This document shows, in pieces, positions 29,632 through 43,661 of a stretch of DNA of 64,000 nucleotides (position 1 is its first letter; each line of letters opens with the position of its first letter). The DNA lies in NCBI RefSeq assembly GCF_001544875.2, contig NZ_FCOA02000008.1, positions 62,001-126,000 of the forward strand, given 5' to 3'. Under the pieces are notes generated by a model, which had not been told where the DNA came from, ran no database searches, and worked only from the letters and a program-made list of their open reading frames with translations. This DNA is from Caballeronia hypogeia (GTDB lineage: Bacteria > Pseudomonadota > Gammaproteobacteria > Burkholderiales > Burkholderiaceae). Made by a program: the position numbers and the translations under genes.

Positions 29632-30516
29632 TCATGCACAGAACGATTCGATCAGCGCCGCGACGCGCGCCGGCCGATCGTGATGGATCATGTGCCCCGC
29701 TTCATCGATGATTTCCTCGCGCCAGTCGGCAAACGTCGCAAAGCGCGTCTTGAACTCCGCGATGGGCGCCTGGCCCGCGAAGCTCGCGAGCGTCGGCGAA
29801 TCCTTCGCTTCGACGTGCAGCACCGGCGCCTTGACGCGCGCCCAGGCAGCGCTCACCTCGTCCAGCCGATACAGCGTCGGACCGCGCAATTTGTGCGCCG
29901 GATCGGCGAGCAGGTGGAAGCGCCCGTCCGCGCCCTCACGCGACCAGTGCTGCGCGAGAAAACGCGCGCGGTCGAGCGGCAGACGAGGATTCGTGCGGAT
30001 CAGTCGGTCGGCGACATCGTCGAGATTCGCGTAGCTGCGCAGCGCCGGCGGCGCGCGCAGGTCGTCGAGCCACTGTGCGATGCGCCCCGGAGATTGCGAC
30101 GCGCGCGCCGCCGGCAGGCCGAAACCCTCCAGATCGACGACGCGGCGCACGCGTTCCGGCCGCACGCCCGCATAGAGCAAGGCGACGTTCGCGCCCATGC
30201 TGTGCCCGACCAGATTCGCCTGCGCGCGCGGCGCGTAGTGGTCGAGCAATATGTCGAGATCGGCGAGATAGTCGGGAAAGTAGTAATGACCGCCGCCCTT
30301 CTCCGCTACCGGCCAGTCCGAGAGCCCGAAGCCGCGCGCGTCGGGCGCGAGCACCTGCCAGTCACCCGCGAGCGCATCGACGACGAACTGGAACGACGCG
30401 CTGACGTCCATCCAGCCGTGCAGCATGAACAGCATCGGCGCATCGGGAGAGCCCCAGCGGCGCACGTGGAGGCGCACGCCGCGCGCATCGACGAATTCGG
30501 AGCGCGATTCTTTCAT
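29632..30516 (-). CDS. alpha/beta hydrolase
   Basis: The 294-residue product has the oxyanion-hole HG motif (MLHGWMDVSASF), the nucleophile elbow GHSMG with Ser106, and a late His in EAGHMIHHDRPA. A lid region lies between about 130 and 200. It is a general esterase/hydrolase of the epoxide-hydrolase-like group; the substrate is not evident. It lies between the PHP gene and the DUF455 gene on the same strand. Confidence 0.9.
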   Translation of the reverse strand: MKESRSEFVDARGVRLHVRRWGSPDAPMLFMLHGWMDVSASFQFVVDALAGDWQVLAPDARGFGLSDWPVAEKGGGHYYFPDYLADLDILLDHYAPRAQANLVGHSMGANVALLYAGVRPERVRRVVDLEGFGLPAARASQSPGRIAQWLDDLRAPPALRSYANLDDVADRLIRTNPRLPLDRARFLAQHWSREGADGRFHLLADPAHKLRGPTLYRLDEVSAAWARVKAPVLHVEAKDSPTLASFAGQAPIAEFKTRFATFADWREEIIDEAGHMIHHDRPARVAALIESFCA

Positions 30517-30576
30517 GGTCTCGCCTCAACAAGCAAAAAAAGATGATCGTTCGATTATAGCGACCATGCGGCCGGT

Positions 30577-31428
30577 TCACTGCTCGTCGTCAAGACCGGC
30601 GAGCGCGCGAAGCTCGGCCTCGTCGAAGCCTGCGTCGCGGCGCGCGTCGAAGTTGAACGGGCCGCGCAGCTTCGGCGCGTGATATTGCGCGGCGAGCCGT
30701 TCGTAGGTCGTGTGCGGATCGAGATGCTGCGCGTCGCAGAGGAAACGGAACCAACGGTTGCCAATCAGCACGTGGCCGATCTCATCGCGCAGGATCACGT
30801 CGAGAATCGCCGCCGATGCGTGATCGCCCGCCTGCGCGAGACGTTTTCTGATCGGCGGCGAAGCGTCGAGGCCGCGCGCCTCCAGCGTGCGCGGAACGAG
30901 CGCCATGCGCGCGAGCACGTCGTCGCAGGTGCGCTGGGCCATTTCCCAAAGGCCGTCGTGCGCCGGGAAAGCGCCGTAAGCATGGCCGAACTCGGCGAGC
31001 CGCGTGGTCAGCAGCGAAAAATGATATGCCTCCTCGGCGGCGACCTTCAACCAGTCGAGATAAAATTCGCGCGGCATCGAAGGGAAACGCCAGACCGCGT
31101 CGAGCGCCAGATTGATTGCGTTGAATTCGATGTGCGCAAGCGCGTGCAGCAGCACCGCGCGCCCGGCATCGGACTGCATGCTGCGGCGCTTGAGCGAGGA
31201 AGGCTCGACGAGTTCCGGCCGTGCGGGACGTCCCGGAAGATCGCCGGGATCGACGAGAGCCGCAGCGGAATCGACGCGCGACGGCTCCGCGCGCACCGCC
31301 TCGAACAGCGCACGGGCCCGCGCCGCCTTCGTCGCCGGATCGCGCCCGCGCAGGATCGTCAGCGCTGCGCGACGGGCATCGGCGGTCGCATCGCTGGCTG
31401 AATCGGCTGGAATCGGAAATTCGTGCAT
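30577..31428 (-). CDS. ferritin-like DUF455 family protein
   Basis: I chose the ATG at 31428 (MHEFPIPADSASD), giving 283 residues; the open frame upstream is Arg-rich and unlikely. The central four-helix region carries carboxylate/histidine motifs typical of ferritin-like di-metal proteins: HALAHIEFNAINLALD, AAEEAYHFSLL and LRDEIGHVLIGN. The substrate is unknown. It is divergent from the gamma carbonic anhydrase gene. The clean E-x-x-H motifs suggest a working metal site. Confidence 0.88.
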   Translation of the reverse strand: MHEFPIPADSASDATADARRAALTILRGRDPATKAARARALFEAVRAEPSRVDSAAALVDPGDLPGRPARPELVEPSSLKRRSMQSDAGRAVLLHALAHIEFNAINLALDAVWRFPSMPREFYLDWLKVAAEEAYHFSLLTTRLAEFGHAYGAFPAHDGLWEMAQRTCDDVLARMALVPRTLEARGLDASPPIRKRLAQAGDHASAAILDVILRDEIGHVLIGNRWFRFLCDAQHLDPHTTYERLAAQYHAPKLRGPFNFDARRDAGFDEAELRALAGLDDEQ

Positions 31429-31640
31429 CGAATGTGTCTCGAAAAACGGCGCCCGGCAGGCCCGGTCGGGCGGACGGGTACGGCAAACAGCTAAAATGGT
31501 AATCCCGGTGAACGCCGCGCAGCGCGCAACCATCGCTCGTCGACGAGCGTCGCCTCGCACCGGCAGGCGCGCATTTTAGCGCCGGCAGCGTGCGCAGCGG
31601 CCGCACCCCACCCTCACGACACCACGCCTCAGGAGACAAT

Positions 31641-32165
31641 GTGGCCATCTACAAACTCGGCGACGAAGCCCCCACCATCCACGAAAGCGTGTTCCTCGCG
31701 GATACCGCGACCATCATCGGCCGCGTGACGCTCGAGGAAAACACGAGCGTCTGGCCCGGCGCGTCGCTGCGTGGCGACAACGAGCCGATCGTCGTCGGAC
31801 GTGGCAGCAACGTGCAGGAAGGCGCGGTGCTGCACGCGGACCCGGGCTTTCCGCTGACCATCGAGAACGACGTCACCGTCGGCCATCAGGCGATGCTGCA
31901 CGGCTGCACGGTCAAGGAAGGCTCGCTGATCGGCATTCAGGCGGTGGTCTTGAATGGTGCGGTGATCGGCCGCAACTGTCTGGTTGGCGCGGGCGCGATC
32001 GTCACCGAAGGCAAGGTGTTCCCGGACAACACGCTGATTCTCGGCGCGCCGGCGAAAGCGGTGCGGGAAATCGGCGAGGCGGACATCGCCCGCATGCGCG
32101 CGGCCACGGCGAGTTATGCCGACCGGCGCGAATATTACAAGGCGCAACTCGTGCGCATCGGCTGA
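31641..32165 (+). CDS. gamma carbonic anhydrase family protein
   Basis: Starts at GTG 31641, chosen because AGGAGA lies 6 bases upstream and the frame then reads VAIYKLGDEAPTIHES. The 174-residue product is a left-handed beta-helix with the three zinc-type histidines H65, H82 and H87. It belongs to the YrdA/PaaY group; many members have weak or no carbonic anhydrase activity. It lies 42 bp upstream of hslO on the same strand. Confidence 0.93.
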   Translation: MAIYKLGDEAPTIHESVFLADTATIIGRVTLEENTSVWPGASLRGDNEPIVVGRGSNVQEGAVLHADPGFPLTIENDVTVGHQAMLHGCTVKEGSLIGIQAVVLNGAVIGRNCLVGAGAIVTEGKVFPDNTLILGAPAKAVREIGEADIARMRAATASYADRREYYKAQLVRIG

Positions 32166-32207
32166 TTCCGGCGAAACGGATCAGCCTCAACACCCCAAGG
32201 AAGAGTT

Positions 32208-33158
32208 GTGAACGACCAGTTGCAGAAATTCATGTTCAACGCGGCGCCCGTGCGCGGCGAGATCGTCTCGTTGCGCAACACGTGGCAGGAAGTGCTCGCG
32301 CGCCGCACTTATCCCGCGGCCGTGCGCAACGTGCTCGGCGAGATGATGGCCGCGTGCGCGCTGCTGTCGGCGAATCTCAAGTTCGACGGCACGCTCGTCA
32401 TGCAGATCTACGGCGACGGTCCGGTGAAGATGCTGGTCGTGCAGTGCAACTCGAATCTGACGCTGCGCGCCACGGCCAAGCTCGCCGATGGCGCCGAAGG
32501 CCAGCTCGAGAACGAGATGTCGCTGGCGGAACTGCTGAACCGTCACGGGCGCGGCCGCTGCGTCATCACGCTCGATCCCAACGACAAGAAGCCGGGCCAG
32601 CAGCCGTATCAGGGCATCGTGCCGCTCACGGGCGAGCACGGGCCGCTTGCGTCGATGGCCGAGGTGCTCGAGCACTACATGCATCACTCGGAGCAGCTCG
32701 ACACGCGTCTGTGGCTCGCGGCGGACACGGACCGCGCGGTCGGCATGCTGCTGCAGAAGCTGCCGGGCGATGGCGGCATCGTCCCGCATCCGGGCGAGCA
32801 CGACGCCGATACCTGGCAGCGCGTGTGTCATCTCGGCAGCACGCTTTCGAATGAGGAATTGCTGAAGGAAGAACCGGAGACGGTCTTCAAGCGGCTCTTC
32901 TGGCAAGAGAACGTGCAGCACTTTGAACCGGCGCAGGCTCGCTTCCAGTGCACCTGCTCGCGCGAAAAGGTCGGCGGCATGCTGAAGATGCTGGGCCGCG
33001 AGGAGGTCGAGAGCGTGATCCACGAGCGCGGCGATGTCGAAGTGCATTGCGAGTTCTGCAATCAGCGTTACGAGTTCGACGCCGTCGACGTTGCGCAACT
33101 TTTTGTCGCAAAGGAACTCTCACAAGGCGTGAGTCCGGCGCCGGATCAGCGCCACTGA
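32208..33158 (+). CDS. hslO: Hsp33 redox-regulated chaperone
   Basis: Holdase activated by oxidation and heat. It starts at GTG 32208 after GGAAGAG. The 316-residue product has the N-terminal core domain and the C-terminal zinc redox switch: C248-x-C250 and C281-x-x-C284 with a 30-residue spacing, as needed for disulfide activation. It is probably cotranscribed with the carbonic anhydrase gene. Confidence 0.96.
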   Translation: MNDQLQKFMFNAAPVRGEIVSLRNTWQEVLARRTYPAAVRNVLGEMMAACALLSANLKFDGTLVMQIYGDGPVKMLVVQCNSNLTLRATAKLADGAEGQLENEMSLAELLNRHGRGRCVITLDPNDKKPGQQPYQGIVPLTGEHGPLASMAEVLEHYMHHSEQLDTRLWLAADTDRAVGMLLQKLPGDGGIVPHPGEHDADTWQRVCHLGSTLSNEELLKEEPETVFKRLFWQENVQHFEPAQARFQCTCSREKVGGMLKMLGREEVESVIHERGDVEVHCEFCNQRYEFDAVDVAQLFVAKELSQGVSPAPDQRH

Positions 33159-33321
33159 TCGACCGTCGAAGCCTTATCCAGCGGAGCTTGCACTGCGCGC
33201 ACCGAAGGCTTGCGGAGCACGGCGCGCGTGATTCGCACGGCCTGCGGCCCCGGTTTCACGACGTTCGCCGCACGCTATGATGGACTTCTGTTCAGATGTC
33301 CGGCCCGCTGGAGGTCGAAAA

Positions 33322-33672
33322 ATGAAAACCGCAACGCTCAACTGGAAGTTGCTGCCGTGCCTGGCCGGCGTGACGCTTGCCGCCGGCTGCATGATGGACC
33401 CGCCCGGCCCTTCGCCGATCTATAGCCGCCTGCCCGACACGGCGCCCGCCCCGCAGCAGACGCTGACGGATCAGCAGCAGATGGAACGCTACAACGCTAT
33501 CGACAGGCAGGCGCTCAACGAATCGCAGCAGGCCGCGGCAGCCGGCAATTCCGCGAAGACCATGTCGCAGTTCTCCGCGCCCATGCCGGTTTCGGTGTAC
33601 GGCGGCTATTCGAGCGGCGGCTGGGGCGGGCCGTACTGGGGCACCGGCGTCGGCGTGGGCACCCGGTGGTGA
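33322..33672 (+). CDS. small lipoprotein, unknown function
   Basis: The ATG at 33322 is preceded by a strong GGAGG. The 116-residue product has a lipoprotein signal peptide ending LAAGC (lipobox, Cys at 24). It then has a Pro- and Gln-rich middle and a Gly/Trp/Tyr-rich C-terminus (GGYSSGGWGGPYWGTG). No family is recognised. It ends just before a strong terminator and is separated from hslO by 163 bp, so it is probably its own transcript. Confidence 0.85.
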   Translation: MKTATLNWKLLPCLAGVTLAAGCMMDPPGPSPIYSRLPDTAPAPQQTLTDQQQMERYNAIDRQALNESQQAAAAGNSAKTMSQFSAPMPVSVYGGYSSGGWGGPYWGTGVGVGTRW

Positions 33673-33686
33673 GCGAGTCACAAGGA

Positions 33687-33720
33687 AAAATGGCGCGGTC
33701 GATGACCGCGCCATTTTTTT
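33687..33720 (+). terminator. Rho-independent terminator after the lipoprotein gene
   Basis: A 12-bp stem centred on tggcgcggtc (33691..33700) / gaccgcgcca (33704..33713) has a 3-base loop and runs into seven T residues. A upstream A run lets it also end the convergent ftsB transcript. Confidence 0.9.
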
Positions 33721-33742
33721 GCCTCGTTCACCCAGCGCGACG

Positions 33743-34213
33743 CTAGTTCGCCGCGCCTGTCTGCTGCTTCTTCTTCGCTTCGGCCGCTTTCTCTTTCTGC
33801 GCCTTCTTGTCCAGATCGCGCAACTCCTGCTTCGAACGCGACACCGGATTCGGCACGACCCGCAACGGCGCCGCCGACACCTGGCCGCGCGTCGAGCCGT
33901 TCATGCCCGGGACGTTGGCGGAATTGACCGGCGCGGTGGAGTTGGGCGAGACGAACTGCACGAACACTTCGCTGTCCTTCACCATGCCCATCTCGTAGCG
34001 CGCGCGCTCCTCGACGGCCGACGTGCCGCTTTGCAGGTCCTGCACTTCACCCTGGACGCGCTCGTTGCGCAATCTCAGGTTCGTGTTCTTCTCCGTCTGT
34101 TGCGCGAGTTGCTGCTGCAATTCATGCACGCGCAGCCAGCCACCGTGCCCCCACCAGAGCGGGTATTGGATCAGCACCAGCAAAAGAACCAGAACGACAG
34201 TTACGAGCCGCAT
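33743..34213 (-). CDS. ftsB: cell division protein FtsB
   Basis: Bitopic divisome protein that forms the FtsQLB complex. The 156-residue product has a single N-terminal membrane helix ([20 protein letters not shown]), then a coiled coil with heptads ([21 protein letters not shown]) and the conserved [19 protein letters not shown]. The ~60-residue C-terminal tail, ending in a Lys/Ala/Glu-rich stretch, is longer than in E. coli FtsB (103 residues). It lies 111 bp after eno, as in many proteobacteria. Confidence 0.93.
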   Translation of the reverse strand: MRLVTVVLVLLLVLIQYPLWWGHGGWLRVHELQQQLAQQTEKNTNLRLRNERVQGEVQDLQSGTSAVEERARYEMGMVKDSEVFVQFVSPNSTAPVNSANVPGMNGSTRGQVSAAPLRVVPNPVSRSKQELRDLDKKAQKEKAAEAKKKQQTGAAN

Positions 34214-34230
34214 TCACGTAGCCGAAATAA

Positions 34231-34275
34231 GCGCCGCCCGTCGGCCCCGGATCGAACCGGGGGCCGTGGGCGGCG
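34231..34275 (-). repeat. strong imperfect hairpin between eno and ftsB
   Basis: Two GC-rich arms of about 19 bases (34232..34250 and 34257..34275) can pair with a few mismatches around a small loop. No clear T run follows on the minus strand, so it may act as an RNA processing or stabilising element, or a weak attenuator between eno and ftsB. Confidence 0.55.
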
Positions 34276-34324
34276 GGCATCAAAAGATGACTTAACGTCC
34301 TTATCGACTAAAGCGGCGAAAGCT

Positions 34325-38629
<4,305 letters not shown>

Positions 38630-38700
38630 TCATTTCACCGCGCATTCGTCAAGCGCGGCGTGCGCGCTCGTGCGGCGGTCGCGCCCTTTTCAGCGCCTCG

Positions 38701-39522
38701 TTACAAGGCGCGCCGCATCGCGGTGATCAGGCGCTGCACGGCCCGCGACGTGTCGATCGGGCGCTCCATCGGAAAGAGGTGGCTGCCTTCGATCCACTCG
38801 AAGTTGTCGCCAGCCACGCGCCGCGTCATGCCGAGCCCCACCTGGCGCACTTCGCGCGAATGCGTGCCGGCGACGAAGCCGACCGGCACCGGGGAGCCAT
38901 GTGAAAGGCGCGCGCCGAGCGTGTGCGGCAGCGTGCGATAGATCAGATATTCGACATGCCGGTCGAACGCCAGCATGCGCGCTGCGCCCGGCGGCGTCGC
39001 GCGCATGCCGTGATCGATATAGTCGGACAACATGCGCTCGTCCCAGCGCGCGAACGCGGGCTTGGCGCGGAAATGCCGCCAGGCCTCGTCGCGGCTCGCC
39101 CAGTGCGTGCGGCGCTTCTTCGTCGCGGCGGCGGGCGAAAGACGCTCGTCCAGCCCGGTCCATTGCGTGACGCGCAACAGCCCGCTCTTCCATCCGGCGA
39201 TCACGGGCGAGTCGAGCATGACCACGCCTTTCACCCATTGCGGGCGCTTCAGCGCCGCCATCATCGACAGATAGCCGCCGAGCGAATGCCCGACCAGCCA
39301 CACTTTCGGATGCTCGCCGTCCGCTTCGTCGCGATAGCGACCCATCTCGTCGATGAGCTGATCGACGAGATACGGCCAGTCGCGCGTGACAGGAAAGCGC
39401 GCGTCGTGCCCGATGCACTCGATGCTGCGAATCTCGAATTCGTCGGCCAGCTCCGCGAACATCGTGCGATAGGTGGACGCCGGAAAACCGTTCGCGTGCG
39501 AGAAGTGGATGATGTCTTTCAA
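38701..39522 (-). CDS. alpha/beta hydrolase
   Basis: The 273-residue product has an N-terminal HFSHANGFPAS segment (oxyanion region of a serine-esterase subgroup), the nucleophile elbow GHSLG with Ser80, and a late GSHLFPMERP with the probable catalytic His. The closest type is the small group of alpha/beta hydrolases found beside comEC-like genes in betaproteobacteria; the substrate is unknown. It lies 30 bp downstream of comEC. Confidence 0.9.
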   Translation of the reverse strand: MKDIIHFSHANGFPASTYRTMFAELADEFEIRSIECIGHDARFPVTRDWPYLVDQLIDEMGRYRDEADGEHPKVWLVGHSLGGYLSMMAALKRPQWVKGVVMLDSPVIAGWKSGLLRVTQWTGLDERLSPAAATKKRRTHWASRDEAWRHFRAKPAFARWDERMLSDYIDHGMRATPPGAARMLAFDRHVEYLIYRTLPHTLGARLSHGSPVPVGFVAGTHSREVRQVGLGMTRRVAGDNFEWIEGSHLFPMERPIDTSRAVQRLITAMRRAL

Positions 39523-39552
39523 GCGGGAGCCGTCTCCGTTTTTTTGCTGTTC

Positions 39553-42084
39553 TCAACGCCCCATCCAGTAGCGTGCGTGGGTCTGCCGAAATTTTTCGAG
39601 CACGATGTCCGCACCGATGTCGATGCGCGCCGCGCCGTCCTCGTCGCTGCGCGAGAGCGCGACCGGACGCAGCGCATAACGCGCGTACACGGTCGGATGC
39701 GGGTGGCGAAAGCGGTTGCGATAGCCTACCTGAAATATCGCGGCGAGCGGCCCGACGGAGTCGAGGAAAGGCTCGGTGGACGAAGTGCGGCTGCCGTGAT
39801 GCGGGACGATCAGCACGTCCGCGCGCAAGTCCGCGCGACCGCGCACGATCAGATCGCGCTCGACGTCCGCTTCGATATCGGCGGCGAACAGCGCGGCGCG
39901 CCCCGCCGCGCTCGTCACCTTCAGCACGCACGACTGCCGGTTCGGCTTGCCCGCGAGCGGCCCGGGCTGCGGCCACAACACGCGGAATTCGACGCCGTCC
40001 CAGATCCAGCGCTGCCCGGCCGCGCAACGCAGCGCCGATGCGCCCCGCGCGCGCGCGTCGGACCACAATGCGTCGCTCGCGGGCAGCGATGCGAGCAGTT
40101 GCCGCACGGCGATCGATTGCAGCACGGCCGGCGCGCCCCCCGCGTGGTCCGAATCCGAATGGCTGACGACCAATGCATCGAGCGCGTACACGCCCGCCGC
40201 CTGCAAATACGGCACGACGATGCGTTCGCCTGCATGCGTCGATTCCGGGCCGGGACCGGCGTCGAACAGCAGTGCGTGCCGCGCCGTCTCGACGACCAGC
40301 GCCGAACCTTGCCCGATGTCGAGCGCGGTCACGCGAAACGCACCTTCCGGCGCGGGATGCGACGCGGGCGCGAGCAGCGGCAGCCAGGTGATCGGCGCGG
40401 CCCAACGCAACGGCCAGCCGCGCGGCGCGAGCGCCCAGGCGACGCCCACGCACGCGGCCGCGAGCGCGAAACCGCCGGGCCGCGGCAAATGCCAGAGCGG
40501 CGGCGCGACAGAATCGGCCAGTGCCGCGAGCGCATCGCAGAGAATCGAGAGCGCGGCATGCGCGGCGTGGAGCAACGGCGCGTCGAGCGGCGCGGGAAGC
40601 AGCAAGCCGGCGAGCGTCGCGGGCGTGACGAGCGCGCTGATCCACGGAATCGCGAACGCATTCGCGAGCGGCCCGAGCAGCGGAATCTGCGAGAACCAGT
40701 AGACGGTGAGCGGCGCGAGCGCGATCGTCACCGCGTATTGCACGCGCACGCCCGATGCGATGCGCCGCCGCATGCGAACGCCGAAGCGCATGATCATCGC
40801 GCCCGGCCTGCGCTTCGTCGACCGTTCGGGACGCTGCCCGACTTCGCTCGGATCGACGCGATCCCATTGATCGATGTCGTCTTCGTCTTGCGTCCGCGCC
40901 TGCGATTCCACCCGTCCGGCCGCCGCGATCGCATGCAGGATCGCGGCCACCGCGCAGAAGGACAGCCAGAATCCCGGCGACGTCACCGCCCACGGATCAG
41001 CGACGAGCACGCATGCGAGCGCCCACGACAGCACGAGCGACGATGCCGGGCGGCGTCCGCACAGAAACGCGATTGCGAGGATCAGCAGCATCCAGAGCGT
41101 GCGCTGCGCGGGCACGTTGAAGCCGGCGAGCGCCGCATAGCACGCCGCGAACGCCGCCGCGCCGCACGCGGCGACCTTCGGCGTGGCCACGAGCAACGGC
41201 GCGCTCGCGCCGCGCAACCTGAGCCGCTTCCAGACAAAGCCGCAGATCAGCGCCGCGAGTCCCGCGACGAAGCCGATATGCAAACCCGAGATCGCGACCA
41301 GATGACTCGTGCCGGTCGCGCGCATGAGCAACCAGTCGGCCTCGCTGACGGCGTCTTGCGCGCCCACCGCGAGCGCGACGATGATCCCGCGATGCGGCGC
41401 ATCGGCGAGCACGGTTTCGATGCGATCATGCGCGCGCTCGCGCAGCCGATCGATCATCAGCCGAGGTCCGTTCGCGTCCGCGCTCAATCTTCGCGGCACG
41501 CGCGCGGGCGACACCGAGCCCGTCGCGCGTATGCCGCGCTCCAGCAAGCTCGCTTCGGCATCGCGCAGACCGAAGTTGGCGTTGCCGTGCGCGCGTTTGA
41601 GGCGCGCGCTCAGCGTCCAGCGCTGGCCCGCCAGCAGCTTCGGCGGCGCGCTGGCATTGGCGCGTTCCGCCGGCATCCAGAGCAAACGCACGATGCGCGG
41701 AAAATTTCGCACTCCCGCGCCGTTCGCTTCGACTTCGAACAGGAAGCGCACGCCATCCGCCTGTGCCTGAGGAAGCCCGCGCACGAAGCCCTTCAATTCG
41801 ATATCGCGCTGCTCGTACGCGACGGGCAATTGCTCGCGCAGCCGCACTTCGGCGCGCATGGCTGCATAACCGAAGCCCAGCGCGCAAGCCGCGATCGCGA
41901 AGCCCGCGATGCGCGCACGTGGCTGCATCGCGCCGCACGTCGCCGCGACGAGAAACACGACGGCGCACGCGATCCAAAGATAGACATCCGGCAAACGCGC
42001 CTGCTGCTGCAAGCACCAGACGCCCAACGCAAAACCCAGCAGCATCGCCCGCACTTCGCCCTCTTCCTTTCTCGTGACGCGCAC
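39553..42084 (-). CDS. comEC: DNA internalisation competence protein ComEC/Rec2
   Basis: Inner-membrane channel for uptake of single-stranded DNA in transformation. The 843-residue product has many hydrophobic segments, a DUF4131-like soluble domain (about 60-200), the competence membrane domain with the conserved HLVAISGLHIGFVAGL block, and a C-terminal metallo-beta-lactamase-like domain with SHSDSDHAGGA. An in-frame ATG at codon 14 is a possible later start. Full domain content suggests function. Its neighbours are tatD and an alpha/beta hydrolase. Confidence 0.94.
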   Translation of the reverse strand: MRVTRKEEGEVRAMLLGFALGVWCLQQQARLPDVYLWIACAVVFLVAATCGAMQPRARIAGFAIAACALGFGYAAMRAEVRLREQLPVAYEQRDIELKGFVRGLPQAQADGVRFLFEVEANGAGVRNFPRIVRLLWMPAERANASAPPKLLAGQRWTLSARLKRAHGNANFGLRDAEASLLERGIRATGSVSPARVPRRLSADANGPRLMIDRLRERAHDRIETVLADAPHRGIIVALAVGAQDAVSEADWLLMRATGTSHLVAISGLHIGFVAGLAALICGFVWKRLRLRGASAPLLVATPKVAACGAAAFAACYAALAGFNVPAQRTLWMLLILAIAFLCGRRPASSLVLSWALACVLVADPWAVTSPGFWLSFCAVAAILHAIAAAGRVESQARTQDEDDIDQWDRVDPSEVGQRPERSTKRRPGAMIMRFGVRMRRRIASGVRVQYAVTIALAPLTVYWFSQIPLLGPLANAFAIPWISALVTPATLAGLLLPAPLDAPLLHAAHAALSILCDALAALADSVAPPLWHLPRPGGFALAAACVGVAWALAPRGWPLRWAAPITWLPLLAPASHPAPEGAFRVTALDIGQGSALVVETARHALLFDAGPGPESTHAGERIVVPYLQAAGVYALDALVVSHSDSDHAGGAPAVLQSIAVRQLLASLPASDALWSDARARGASALRCAAGQRWIWDGVEFRVLWPQPGPLAGKPNRQSCVLKVTSAAGRAALFAADIEADVERDLIVRGRADLRADVLIVPHHGSRTSSTEPFLDSVGPLAAIFQVGYRNRFRHPHPTVYARYALRPVALSRSDEDGAARIDIGADIVLEKFRQTHARYWMGR

Positions 42085-42134
42085 GCACGCGCGCCGGACG
42101 AACTCCGGCGCGCATCACGCGTAGAACGAAACGA

Positions 42135-42923
42135 TTATGAAGAGGCGAGCGCGAGCCGTGGCAGCGCTGCGTGAGCGTTAGCCGTTGTGCCTAGGGAAAG
42201 CGCGTTTTCATCGATGCCGCGCAATTGCGCGAGGACCTTCGCGATGCCCGCGACCTGCTCAGGCGCGTTGCGCTGCTTGTAAAGCCAAGAAGGTGCGATG
42301 TCCGGCGCGTCGGTTTCGAGCACGATCGCATCGAGCGGAAGGTCCGAGGCGAGACGCCGGATCTGCAGCGCGCGCTCGAATGTCAGATTGCCGCCGAAGC
42401 CGAGCCGCATGCCTTGTGCGATGAACGCTTCGGCCTGCTGGAAACTGCCGTTGAACGCGTGCGCGATGCCGCGATGAATCTCGTGCACGCGCAGGCCCTT
42501 CAGCACCTTGTCCTGCGACTTGCGCACATGGCAGATCACCGGCAGGTCGAACTCGCGCGCGAGCTTGAGTTGCTCGTTGTAGAAGAACTGCTGACGCGCG
42601 TCGTCGAGCGTCGGCACGAAATAATCCAGCCCGATCTCGCCGATGCCAACGAACAGCGGATCGTCCATGCTCGCCGCGATTTCCTCGCGCAGCACACGCA
42701 AGTCGTCATCGGTCGCGCCCGGCGTGAACAGCGGATGAATGCCGAGCGCATAAGCGCCGCCCTCGATGCGATGCGCAAGCTCACGCACTGTCGCGATATT
42801 GCCGCGCTCCACACCCGGAATCACGATGCGCGTGACGCCCGCAGCAAGCGCCGCGCCGGCGACGGCGTCACGGTCGGCCTCGAATTCGCCGGCGTCGAGA
42901 TGACAGTGCGTATCGATCCACAT
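42135..42923 (-). CDS. tatD: TatD family metal-dependent hydrolase
   Basis: The 262-residue product is a TIM-barrel nuclease-type hydrolase: THCHLD near residue 5 (H6, H8), GIGEIGLDYF with the Glu ligand, PVICHVRKSQDKVL and LETDAPDIAPSW near the C-terminus. Family members have 3' to 5' exonuclease or D-aminoacyl-tRNA deacylase-like activities; the exact substrate is unproved. It lies 24 bp after lolD and upstream of comEC on the same strand. Confidence 0.93.
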   Translation of the reverse strand: MWIDTHCHLDAGEFEADRDAVAGAALAAGVTRIVIPGVERGNIATVRELAHRIEGGAYALGIHPLFTPGATDDDLRVLREEIAASMDDPLFVGIGEIGLDYFVPTLDDARQQFFYNEQLKLAREFDLPVICHVRKSQDKVLKGLRVHEIHRGIAHAFNGSFQQAEAFIAQGMRLGFGGNLTFERALQIRRLASDLPLDAIVLETDAPDIAPSWLYKQRNAPEQVAGIAKVLAQLRGIDENALSLGTTANAHAALPRLALASS

Positions 42924-42947
42924 GACGCCTCCGCGCGCTTTGACGCG

Positions 42948-43661
42948 TTATACCGGCACGACCGGCTCTTCGTGCAGCACGCCGTCGCGCAGGCGCATGA
43001 TGCGGTCGCAGCGCGCGGCGAGATCGGGATCGTGCGTGACGATCACGAAGCTCGTCTCCAGCGTCTGCGACAGCTCCAGCATCAGGTTGAAGACCGTGTC
43101 CGCCGTGCCGCCGTCGAGATTGCCGGTGGGTTCGTCGGCGAGCACGCAGGCGGGACGCGTGACCAGCGCGCGCGCGATCGCCACGCGCTGGCGCTCGCCG
43201 CCCGACAGCGCGCCCGGCCGATGCTTCGCGCGATGCCCGATGCCCACGCGTTCCAGCATTTCCTGTGCTTGCCGGCGCGCGTCGTCCTCGGGCATGCGGC
43301 GGATGCGCAGCGGCATCGCGACGTTATCTACCGCGGTGAATTCCGGCAGCAGATGGTGAAACTGATACACGAAGCCGAGCGCGCGATTGCGCAGTTCGTT
43401 GCGCTCCTTTTCCTTGAGCGCGGTGAACGGCTTGCCGAGCAAAGAGACCTTGCCCGCGCTCGGTTCGTCGAGGCCGCCGAGCACGTGCAGCAGCGTGCTC
43501 TTGCCCGACCCCGACGCGCCGACGATTGCAAGCTTCTCGCCGCGATACACGTCGAGTTGCGCGTTGTTCAGCACCTGCACGTTGAAGCCGCCCTGCACGA
43601 ACGTCTTCGAGATCGCGGAAGCCTGCAGAACGATGTTGTTGGCGGGAATCAGATCACTCAT
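42948..43661 (-). CDS. lolD: lipoprotein-releasing ABC transporter ATP-binding subunit LolD
   Basis: ATPase of the LolCDE complex that extracts lipoproteins from the inner membrane. I chose the ATG at 43661 ([19 protein letters not shown]), giving 237 residues. Walker A is GASGSGKST at 48-56, the signature is [15 protein letters not shown] and Walker B is CVLADEP with the H-loop THD. It overlaps the lolC stop by 8 bp, so the two are translationally coupled. Confidence 0.96.
   Translation of the reverse strand: MSDLIPANNIVLQASAISKTFVQGGFNVQVLNNAQLDVYRGEKLAIVGASGSGKSTLLHVLGGLDEPSAGKVSLLGKPFTALKEKERNELRNRALGFVYQFHHLLPEFTAVDNVAMPLRIRRMPEDDARRQAQEMLERVGIGHRAKHRPGALSGGERQRVAIARALVTRPACVLADEPTGNLDGGTADTVFNLMLELSQTLETSFVIVTHDPDLAARCDRIMRLRDGVLHEEPVVPV

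Noticed and set aside
38690..40993. Minus-strand open frame of 767 codons
   Set aside because: Overlaps comEC and the alpha/beta hydrolase in another frame of the same strand. Highly Arg/Ala-rich and without motifs.
38923..42174. Plus-strand open frame of 1083 codons
   Set aside because: Antisense to comEC and the hydrolase gene. Arg-rich, with no domain or ribosome site.
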